In this document: positions 39,045-48,200 of the stretch, one piece after another
How positions within the stretch are numbered: the first letter of the stretch is position 1
Layout of the letters: each line of letters starts with the position of its first letter
DNA from: a virus
Virus record (IMG/VR): IMGVR_UViG_3300007539_000011
Location: 33,790 to 97,789 of that record
DNA length: 64,000 bases
Reading direction: 5' to 3' (one strand)
Notes under the pieces: model-generated
What the model was told of the DNA's origin: nothing
The model's input: only the letters and a program-made list of their open reading frames with translations
Database searches by the model: none
Position numbers and translations under genes: made by a program

Positions 39045-40427
39045 TCACCTGTACTGAGGCGGCCCGTAAGCAGGCATCTGCTGATACGCGCCTTGAGCGC
39101 CTCCACCTAAGTATCCCATTTGCTGAGCGGCACCTACGGCTTGGTTGACGTAAGGCATAGCCTGATTTACGTAGTTACCCGCTTGAGCGATGTAATTACT
39201 GTAGCTGTCCTGAGGCTCTTCTGAGCTGCCTAGGAACTTGTTTAATAAGTACCCGCCACCGAGAAGACCTAGACCTGCAATACCACCCTTTAGGTACCTA
39301 CCAGACCTAAGGGCCCTGGCCTCCGCCTGAGTAGCTCTGGTTTCTGCCGCTGTTAGCTTACCCGCAGCGGCAGCTTCTCTCTCTGCTGCCTTTCTTTCCG
39401 CCAGCGCCATGCGCCTCTTGTAGGCGGCCTCCTGCTTAGCTAGTGCCTCCTGTTGTTGGGCCGTATACTGATCTTTAAGCCTGGCTCTAGTCTCAGCAGT
39501 AGCATCCCGTACCGCTGTATTCTGCCTCTGCGTTCTTCTAGAAGGACCTCTTGATTGTTGCCTGGCCGGAGCTTGCTGCTGCGGCTGCACTGGCTGCTGC
39601 ACTGGAGCAGCTGGCTGCGCTGGAGCTGCTGGTCTTGTACTTGTAGCCGTAGGCGCGTTATTTTGGCGGCCCATAAAGTCTTTATAAATCCTATTACCAG
39701 AGCGCGACCCGACCATCCGCGCCCTTTCTCTTCCGCTCATGTTATTTATATTAGTATACTCTGCAGGACCTAACCCAAAGAAGCCCCTGCGGGCTACTCT
39801 TCCTGTGCCGCTATCCGCCATACTGTACTGATTAAAGCTCATAGCCGCAGTCTTAGCGCCTTCTAGAGTATCAAAGGTGCCGTAGGTATACGCGCCGGTT
39901 TTATCATAGGTAGTATACCTACCCTGATCCTCTACGACTACGCATCCGTTATCTAGGGTAAGCCTACCTAAAGTATGCCCCGAGACCTTCTCCATGATGG
40001 CAAGGTCATTGAGGGACATAGAAGCCTTTTTCTTTTGGCTGCTAGGTGGAGCCTCGCTGGCATACTTATTCTGAAGATATTCAGGGCTTTGTGAGTAATA
40101 GTCTTGCCACATCTCGTCACCATAATCCATCATCTGTTGAGGTAAGTAGACTTCGTCCCCTCGTCCTTGACCTAGAGTTTCCCGCACGTCGGCCTGAGCG
40201 CTGGATATTCCACCAGCTCCTCCCAGTATAGCCGCCGTCCTGTTGCCTCCTCGCAGTAGGGCTGAAGATCCTCCGCCTATAAGAGCACCAGTAATAGCTG
40301 CTCTACCTATGTCACGAGAGTCAAGGCCGCTAGAAAGAATTTCAGATGCGGCCCCAGAGGCTGCGCCTACGCCTGAACCTATGGCTCCGCTAAGCAGAGC
40401 CCTTCTTAAGTCTGACTGTTTACGCAT
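39045..40427 (-). CDS. Ala/Gly/Gln-rich protein, probable virion-associated (460 aa)
   Basis: The N-terminus is Gly/Ala/Ser rich and hydrophobic (residues 10-80). A small beta domain near residues 145-200 follows the basic KKKASMSLNDLAIMEKVSG, reminiscent of the recurring motif. Residues about 260-300 are Pro/Gln/Ala repeats. A coiled coil and a Gly-rich hydrophobic segment (GGIAGLGLLGGGYLLN) close the protein. No enzymatic motif. It follows the methyltransferase in the same minus-strand block. Confidence 0.6.
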   Translation of the reverse strand: MRKQSDLRRALLSGAIGSGVGAASGAASEILSSGLDSRDIGRAAITGALIGGGSSALLRGGNRTAAILGGAGGISSAQADVRETLGQGRGDEVYLPQQMMDYGDEMWQDYYSQSPEYLQNKYASEAPPSSQKKKASMSLNDLAIMEKVSGHTLGRLTLDNGCVVVEDQGRYTTYDKTGAYTYGTFDTLEGAKTAAMSFNQYSMADSGTGRVARRGFFGLGPAEYTNINNMSGRERARMVGSRSGNRIYKDFMGRQNNAPTATSTRPAAPAQPAAPVQQPVQPQQQAPARQQSRGPSRRTQRQNTAVRDATAETRARLKDQYTAQQQEALAKQEAAYKRRMALAERKAAEREAAAAGKLTAAETRATQAEARALRSGRYLKGGIAGLGLLGGGYLLNKFLGSSEEPQDSYSNYIAQAGNYVNQAMPYVNQAVGAAQQMGYLGGGAQGAYQQMPAYGPPQYR

Positions 40428-40433
40428 ATTTCC

Positions 40434-41252
40434 TCACAGCTGCCTAATGCTAGACTGCATCATCTTGGTAAAGTTTAGGTTTGTTTTACCAGTAAGCTCA
40501 ATGGCTCTGATGCCTGACTCTAGAGATACTACCTCATCACTGGGAGTATCTGTGCCGCATAGCGCATATTGGTAAGTACCTTGGTTAGTTAGCTTAAATA
40601 CATTACCAAAAATGTTCTTGTGATACTTAGTAATATTCCCGGCCTTTATAGCGTGCTCTCCTCCATCCCATATGTTTGAGCAAGAGATACCGCCTACAGC
40701 AAGGCAGCCCTTAACATCGTTCCAGAAGTATTGATTATTCTGGATATCTGCGGGGCCCTCCATATAGATATCTACATAGATTATATCGTATTTTTCTCCT
40801 GCCTTGTTCGCCTTCTGCAGGAACTTATTAGCGTCTTCCCCGACTAAACGAGTGTTAGCGTCAGGCATGAACTCAAAGTGCTCCTGGGCTACCTGGAACA
40901 TGAGCGGGCGAAGGTCTACTATAGTCTTCTGCACTTCTGGAAAGTTATCTATCCAGAACTTAGGAAGGCTGCCTCCGCCCATTCCCAAGAATAATACTTT
41001 CTTAGGACTAGGGTGAAGCGCCGACATAAAGCACATCTTTTGGATGTACTCTAGCTCAGGTATATTAGGGCTAGATAAATTAAGCCGGGATTGTACCCCG
41101 GTAGCGTTCTTCTTAGTGAACTGTATATCTTTGAAGATCCCGTCCCTAAGAAGCACAAAGACTTTGCCGTGAGAGTCTTCGTACTCATCTAGGTACTCTT
41201 CTTCTGCGTAGTACGCTACCTTAGTCTGGTAGTTAGGTTCTGCTCTAACTAG
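40434..41252 (-). CDS. Spermidine-synthase-like methyltransferase domain, likely made by -1 frameshift
   Basis: The domain has the Rossmann motif VLFLGMGGGSLPKFW, an acidic strand end (TIVDLRPLMFQVA), a DANKFL-like step and IIYVDIY, as in spermidine synthases and related methyltransferases. No ATG with a ribosome site begins the domain; the first GTG (41156) cuts off a good N-terminal part. The frame is open upstream to the heptamer A AAA AAC at the end of the 320-residue gene. A -1 slip would fuse 272 residues (starting LVRAEPNYQTKVAYYAEEEY) to it. Which amine or substrate is used is unknown. Confidence 0.7.
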   Translation of the reverse strand, partial: LVRAEPNYQTKVAYYAEEEYLDEYEDSHGKVFVLLRDGIFKDIQFTKKNATGVQSRLNLSSPNIPELEYIQKMCFMSALHPSPKKVLFLGMGGGSLPKFWIDNFPEVQKTIVDLRPLMFQVAQEHFEFMPDANTRLVGEDANKFLQKANKAGEKYDIIYVDIYMEGPADIQNNQYFWNDVKGCLAVGGISCSNIWDGGEHAIKAGNITKYHKNIFGNVFKLTNQGTYQYALCGTDTPSDEVVSLESGIRAIELTGKTNLNFTKMMQSSIRQL

Positions 41253-42211
41253 TTTTTTTTTAAGTTGGATTTCTTAGTAAAGTTATTTACTAGAGCAGCG
41301 GCTAGTGCGGCTACCCCCGCTGGAAGAGCCACGTTCTTGCCGATTGAAGACATCAAGTCCTGCGCGGGATCTCCAGTAGGGGCGGGGAACACAATATTGT
41401 TAGACACTGCTGCCCCGCTAGAAGCACCTGGGGACATAGAGACTGGAAGTTGGTTAACCGAGTGAGCTGCTTGCTGCCTAGCCTGCTCCTGCTGAGCAAG
41501 TAAAGTGTCAAGCTTAGTTCCTAGCCTGTCTACTTTGGCCATCGCAGACTCGGCGTTAAACCCGCTCTGCCTTCTAATCTGAGCGCGCTGCATGTGCCTG
41601 GGAATAGAAGGCTTATCCCTCATAGTAGCTACAGCAAGATCATTAATTTGATCCTGAAGGTACTGCAAGTTTAAGCCACCGTCCATTTGAGCTGTTTTCT
41701 TCCTAGCGCTGCCGTCAGCTTTCTGGTTCTTAGGCCAAAGCTCTCGGCGCGACCAGTAGTTAGCACTGAACTTATCGTCCTTGCCTTTGATCCCCGCACT
41801 ACGAGCAAGGTAGCTCTTCTTCGCCTTTGCAGAGTAGTTATGCTTATATCCGCGAGCACCAAAGTTAACTACTTTGACCTTGTCGCCCTTTTTAGCCAGC
41901 ACTCGCTTTTTGTACTTGCTACCCTTAGGTGCTGCCTTTGGCTTGTTGTACCCGGGAAAGATCTCGTCCCTGTATTTTAGCTTACCAGAGGGAAGCCGCT
42001 CTACTCCTTCTGGGGCTGCGGTTTTCTCTACTATTGAGCTTTCAGGAATACCTCTTTGCTCTGCTAAAACGCTCTTCCACTTACTTCCATACCTCTTTTT
42101 AAGGCTAAGTATATTCTTGTTATTTGGGTCATAACTCATGCCGCGGAGGGAAGCCTCCGCGGTCTTCTCAAGCAGATTCTGTAGTAGCCTAACACTAGGG
42201 TCGGTGCTCAT
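41249..42211 (-). CDS. Probable virion protein with N-terminal EKTA site (320 aa)
   Basis: It starts MSTDPSVRLLQNLLEKTAEA, so an L-L-E-K-T-A motif sits at residues 13-18, like a short targeting leader. A second, SIVEKTAAPEG, and KKTAQMDGG follow. Residues about 100-165 contain VVNFGARGYKHNYSAKAKKS and the NYWSRRELWP segment seen in hypothetical phage proteins. A Met/Gln coiled region and a hydrophobic C-terminus (VALPAGVAALAAALV) end the zero-frame form. Its 3' end carries the frameshift site. Confidence 0.7.
   Translation of the reverse strand: MSTDPSVRLLQNLLEKTAEASLRGMSYDPNNKNILSLKKRYGSKWKSVLAEQRGIPESSIVEKTAAPEGVERLPSGKLKYRDEIFPGYNKPKAAPKGSKYKKRVLAKKGDKVKVVNFGARGYKHNYSAKAKKSYLARSAGIKGKDDKFSANYWSRRELWPKNQKADGSARKKTAQMDGGLNLQYLQDQINDLAVATMRDKPSIPRHMQRAQIRRQSGFNAESAMAKVDRLGTKLDTLLAQQEQARQQAAHSVNQLPVSMSPGASSGAAVSNNIVFPAPTGDPAQDLMSSIGKNVALPAGVAALAAALVNNFTKKSNLKKN
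41252..41258 (-). promoter_or_regulatory. Candidate -1 frameshift site (A AAA AAC)
   Basis: The zero frame reads TTA AAA AAA AAC TAG, so the classical slippery heptamer ends at the stop. Downstream AGTTAG and CTAACT can form a small stem. A nine-A run also allows transcriptional slippage or a sequencing error. Confidence 0.65.
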
Positions 42212-42250
42212 AAGTACTCCTGTCTCTTTACTAATACTAATTATATAGAC

Positions 42251-45200
42251 TCAGTCGCCCAACTTGCTGCGCTTTTTACCTTTGTGCAAGCCGTGATCTG
42301 CGTGCTGCTCGCCTTCACGAGTAGCTTTGTTCTTCTTACGAATCGCCGCCTTTAGCTTATTGCGACCCTTCTTAGAAGACTTTAGCGCGTCTATAGACTT
42401 AGCTGGTAGGTAGACCCCTTTGCTCTTGGCTTCTTTAGTGGTTAGATCTTGCTTGCTGCGCATAGCTCTAGCTACCTGTAGTAGCTTAGCTGCGTTTTCG
42501 TTAGCTCTAGACACTATACCAGGATCCATCTCTCCTGTTTCTACGTTAAATTCATCCCCAGCAACCTGGACCCCGCCCCCTATACCGATGCCTTTAATCT
42601 CAGTATCCAGCTGGTTAGCCAGACCACCAAGTGCTAAAGCAGACCTGGGTGTGCCCGCACCAGATAGGAGAGCGTAAGGCTTGTACTGCTGGTTCTCTTT
42701 ATCTAGTGTCCTGTGAAGGAACTGCATTACTCTACCACTGGGACCATAGTTAAATACGGGGGTAGACAGAACCATAGCGTCTGCGTCGGTTAATCTTTTC
42801 TTATAATCATCGTACCAGTCTGTATCCCAGTCGTAGGTATCAGGCATGTCCCCCATATCACGCATGTCCATCCAGTCAACTTCGGCACCTTGGCTCTCCA
42901 GATAGTCCCTGTAAGTTTCTGCAAGTGCGCGAGACCTAGACAGCTCCTCAGGGTCGTTACCTGTGGAGCCGCTTAGGATAGCCACCCTAAGCCTGTTTTT
43001 TGCTGCCTCTGAGGCTAAAGATTTTGCAGCAGCAAGCTTTTTCAAATCAGATGCATATGTCATAGAACCCTCCTTTTTACGCTCACCGCTCCACTGCCAG
43101 TCTTGCTTAGTCCATTTCTTAAGCTTGTTATTCTTAGCAGTGGGCTTTTTGCCTTTGTACCTTCCGCCTGAGTCTTTATAGTACTTTACAGCTAGCTGAG
43201 CTGCACGAGCAGACCACTTGCCGCCCATCTTAGCCTTTGCCCGTGCCTTAGCTGCAGCCCACTTCTTAGGGTCTCGCTTAGTAGCGGTGCCTTTGGGCTT
43301 TTTGGCTTTGGAGGTCTTCTCGGAGCCGCCCATAGCGTATAACCCAGCAGCCCCTAATCCTGCGACGGGGATACCTAGCATTAAGGCTCTTCTTAGTTCC
43401 GGGTTGTTAGCAGCTGCAGCCGCGACTTCCTCTGCTGCAGAAGCCATTGTAGGCTGGCTAGCAACAGCTTCTCTTAGGGACTCTGTAGCCTGAGTACTTG
43501 GAGGAGGAGATACCTTAGAAAGAGCTGTGTCCACAGGCTGCATTCGCTGCTGTCTTTGCACTACCCTCTCAAGGGGGGTAGGCGTAACTACTGGAGTAGG
43601 GGCAACTACTGGGGTAGGAGCGACTGGAGCCCTGGAAACTGGAGTAGGAGCAACTACTGGGGTAGGCGTAACTACTGGAGTAGGGGAGACTGGAGCCCTG
43701 GAAACTGGAGTAGGAGCAACTACTGGGGTAGGCGTAACTACTGGAGTAGGGGCAACTACTGGAGTAGGCTTAGGCCTAACCACCGGAGCACTAAAGTCTA
43801 GCGCTAGTTGCTCACTTCTAGGGGCGACAGCCGCGGACTCCGCAGACGCAGAGACCCTCCGCACAGGGCCAGCTGCAGGCTCAAATAAGAATCTTTGCCC
43901 CCTCTCAGTTGTCTGAGTAGGCAGTACCACAGGAGCTGGGGCGGGGGCGGCAAGCTGTGCTTGGACCTGAGCTTTAGCTCTTTCTTGAGCTCTAGCCTTA
44001 TCTCTCCGTAGCCTGCGTATACGGTTGTCTTCCTTTACTCTGCGCATAGCCTCAGCTCTGGCACCCTCCGCAGCCTGGTACTCTCTCCTTAGTTGACCTA
44101 AGCTATCAGGAGATAAAGGCTTGAGGTTATGTTCCCACATATGGTTTATACCTAGTGGATCTTTGCTACTAAAGGTGAGCTCATTCCACCTCTGGTATAG
44201 AGGGTCCTGCTTTTGGACGTACATCTCTATTTCTCTCTGAAGAGGATGCGCTGCCCCTATTTGAGAGCTATGAATTCTTTCAGAACCTACGCGGCCCATA
44301 TTCAGCTCATTCTCTAGAATCTTAAGCCCTCCACCACCACTTCTACCCTTATTAAGAGAGTTGACTACGCTAGAGGTTATCTGCTCTGCTGATGCCTGAG
44401 GGTTAGCTGCCTTTGCGCCCTCAACGAGGCGCTGAACAGTCTCTAGCGCATTACCTTTGAGCTTAGCTTGCTTAGTTACACTGGCGTTCTTCTGCATAGA
44501 AGACGCTATAGCACTAGATAGTTTATAGTTATTTTTCATAGCAGTACCGTCTCCTCCCGCAAACACGGAGGCCGCTACCCCGCCCCCAGCCATACCTGTA
44601 CCAACGAGGGCATTCATCCAGTTAGCCCCAGTAGAACCTAGATCTTTGTACCGACTGTTTATGTACTTACGGCCTCCAGCCCCAAGAGCCAAGCCGCCGA
44701 TAGCTCCTGCGAGTGCTCCCTGAGCACCCTTGTTTTCTCCAGAGGCTGCGTACCCGGCGAGGGCCCCCGTAGCAGCGTCGAAAGCTCTGAACTTCATAGA
44801 AGCAGACTTGCGCATAACAGACTCCATCGGTGCTTGGCTATACAGCCTTTTAGGGGCTCCTCCAGTGCTTTTAGGGCCAAACCTCATAGTAGCCCCAAGT
44901 AGAGCACCTCGTGCCTTTTGCTTAGCTCCTTGAACTCGCTTCTCTATAGAGGCAGCTAGCCGGCCGCTAATAGTATTCTCCCGGTTCCATTGCCTACGCT
45001 GCTCCGGAGTCATACTCCTAAGCCTGTTTCTCTCGGCTATAGCTAGACTAGACCTAGTCCTAAGTTCTCTACCTAGACCAGCCTCTACTGCGCCAACAGA
45101 CGGAATTAAGGTCTGAGCTTTTTGGGCTACTTGATCAGTAAGGGTGGTCCCCCTCCGTATAGCCCCATCTTGGAGGGCATTCAGCACCTCTCGATGGCCT

Positions 45201-48200
45201 GCAGCTACTCCTTTATTCGCATAAGCGTCAATAGCCCTCTGGGTATCTTTAGCTACGTAGGACAAGTCATCTACCTTATCTATAGCTTGCCTGGCCCTAT
45301 TTGCTATATCTTTATGTACTGTTTGCCAGCCCCTAGGATCTAGTGTTCTGCCTAAGCGACTTCCTATATTTTCTAGGTTAAGAAGCAATCCCGGTAGCTC
45401 CGCCACTGCAAGGGTACCCTGAGGGCTAAGAGGCGCAGCCAAAGGGTTATACATAGCCATTACGTTAGCGGCAGTCTCAGATAAAGACGCATGCTGACTA
45501 AAAGGGTTTACGGCCCTAGACACCTCTCTTTGTATATTTTTAACTTTTCTAGGAGCCTGAGCAGTCTCCCAGAGTATCCTACCCAAGGCTTGCCTACGGG
45601 TAAGGTTATCCGTCTTCTGAACAAATGGCGTTATATCCTTAACGTGCCCGGCGCCTATCAGGCTGAGGTAAGCCTGCTCTAGAGTCTCTAAGTTTTTTTG
45701 CTTTATGTAGTTTCCTAGTACTCCCGCCGTTTTTGATCTGAGGCCTTTTTCTACTATAGCTTTTTTTAGGCGAGACCCCGCGTCCTCCCTAGCCATAACA
45801 AACTCCACTATCTGCTTGGAGTACAGGTTGTCGCTGGGGAAGTGTAGGCCAGCCTGAAGCCTGCTGTGCTGTATAGTGTGCCCTAGCTTCTCCCATAACT
45901 CCGAGTACTCAGGGTACTTCTCAGTGTAGAAGGCTTGTAGTCCGTAACCCATCATCGCATGGCCTGAAGGGTAGCTAGGTGTATCTGAGCTAGGAGGAGG
46001 CATTACATTTAGATTTACGCCATGGTACTCAGCGAGAGACCAAGGCCTAGGCCGCAGGAAGATGTACTTAAGGTCAAAGGCTATCTTGTTAAAGTCTTCG
46101 TAGATACCTTCCGCTTGGTCTTTGAGCGGATCGATACCTAGTTCTTCGCAGACTATGTAGAATAGCTGCTCTGGCTCTCGATCACACATCATCATAGTAG
46201 GTTCATCTATGATGGGGTTGTCCATGTGATACTTAACTTCTAGCAACTCTTCTCTAGTAGCCTCAGAGTCGTTAGGCGGATAGTCGGGCTTAGGTAGATA
46301 CTCGGTAGGTATAGTAAGAACTTTGCGCTTCTGCTTGATGTAGGGCTGGAAGTCCGGGGCTACTTCTGTGGTGTACTTTAGGTTGGCTATAGCACTAGCT
46401 AGCCCTGCGGTTTTTAGGGCACCACTAAACATTTCGGGCGTGTAACCAGATGAACTGTATGCTCCCTCGCGCATACCGGCATGGTACTTTTTTAGCCCTT
46501 CTTCCAGCGTTTTATTTTCTACTAGCTTGATTAGAGGCACATCCCCGTAAGAAACAGGGCCCCTAGTAATTACCATATCCGGGTTAGCCTTTAGTCCCTG
46601 TTTGAGCCACCCCTGCGACGCAACAGCAGATCTAGAAGCCATCAATTTCTCGGCTTGCTTGCGTGGTATGCCAGTTACAGAGATAGGGTATACACTAATA
46701 GCTGCAAAATCATTTAATGAGTGCGGTGTGCTCGCGGTAGGGGCTCGCCCAAGGCCTCCCCATCTAATCTGTTGTGGGCCAGGTGCAAAGGCAGGGTTTT
46801 GCACCCCCCTAGCAGTTATAGATCTCGCGCCCATTCCCATTGATGACTCTTGGAGTATTGCGTTTAGCTCCTCCAGGCCCAGCTTATATTCTTTACCTAG
46901 AGCTTCTGCCGAGGCAGAGGCGGGGTTGATCCCTCTGTTCTTTAGGTATCCCTCCAATTTCTCAGGAGATATAGTAAACATAGCATGAAAATCCACCAGG
47001 TCATCAGCACTCTGGGTAGGTGCAGTAGCTGGTGCGGGGGCATGAGCGGGAGCCGGCTTTGGTGGCGGTGGAGGAGGACCGGCAGGCTTTTTCTTTATAG
47101 CGCTAGCTAAGCCTTTTAGCTTACCCCTGCCTAGGTACGCTCCGGCAGCAGTTAAACCAGCTCCAGCTAACCAAGGTGCCCAAGAAGACTCTTGCGGTTG
47201 GGCAGGGCTGTAAGCCTTAGGCTGGCTAGTATTATTGCCCCTGTAAGCCTTGTAAGCCCTGTAACCTCCGTAACCAAGTGCTCCGGCAGCGGCAGCTCCT
47301 GCTGCGTAAGCACCTAGGCCTGGGCCTTGGTTAGTAGTTTGGGCGCTAGCTGTTTTCTCAATTATAGCACTAGCTAGCCCTGCGGTTTTTAGGTGAGCAG
47401 GTAGTCCTGCAAGGAAACTATCTATCCTACCTGCCACTCCTTTCTGACCTTGCTGCATTAAGTAGGGAATAACATTGTCCTGTAATCCTAGGCTATCTTG
47501 CCACTCAGTATGCCCTCTTTTACGCAGAGTTTCCCTGAGCACCCTCTTATGGTACAGGCCCGTTTTACCCGGGTTTACGGCTGCCATAGCAGAATTTGCA
47601 ATATGAGGAATTGCGCCTTGCCTGCCATACAGAGCCGCGTACGCATCCTGCACTGGAAAGCTAGCGTCTCGGTTTCTAAGGGCGCCTAAGCCATAATATG
47701 CTTCAAACTCTTTTTGCTTGGCATCTAAGACTTTTCCTAGCGCCTCTTGGTCCTGAGAAAACCTTTTTGCAGAAGCATCCGCTTTAGCTTGGTCAAACTT
47801 AAATGGGTCCTTACCCCTTACGTAAGAGCTAGCTTGTTCTTCAGTGTAGCCCATGCGCTTAGTAAGATGCTGGTGCAGCTTCTGAGAATCCGACATGGCA
47901 GCAGTGCCAGCAGTGCCAGCAGTGCCAGCAGGCTTCTTCTTTATAGCGCTAGCTAAGCCTTTTAGCTTACCTCTACCTAAGTAAGCTCCGGCAGCAGTTA
48001 GGCCAGCCCCAGCTAACCAAGGTGCCCAAGAAGACTCTTGCGGTTGGGCAGGGCTGTAAGCCTTAGGCTGGCTAGTATTATTGCCTCTGTAAGCCTTGTA
48101 AGCCCTGTAACCTCCGTAACCAAGTGCTCCGGCAGCGGCAGCTCCTGCTGCGTAAGCACCTAGACCTGGTCCTTGGTTAGTAGTTTGGGCGCTAGCTGTT

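Noticed and set aside
42420-43916. Several plus-strand frames opposite the polyprotein, including Gly/Thr/Val repeats
   Set aside because: They mirror the Pro/Thr/Val linker repeats of the real gene on the other strand.
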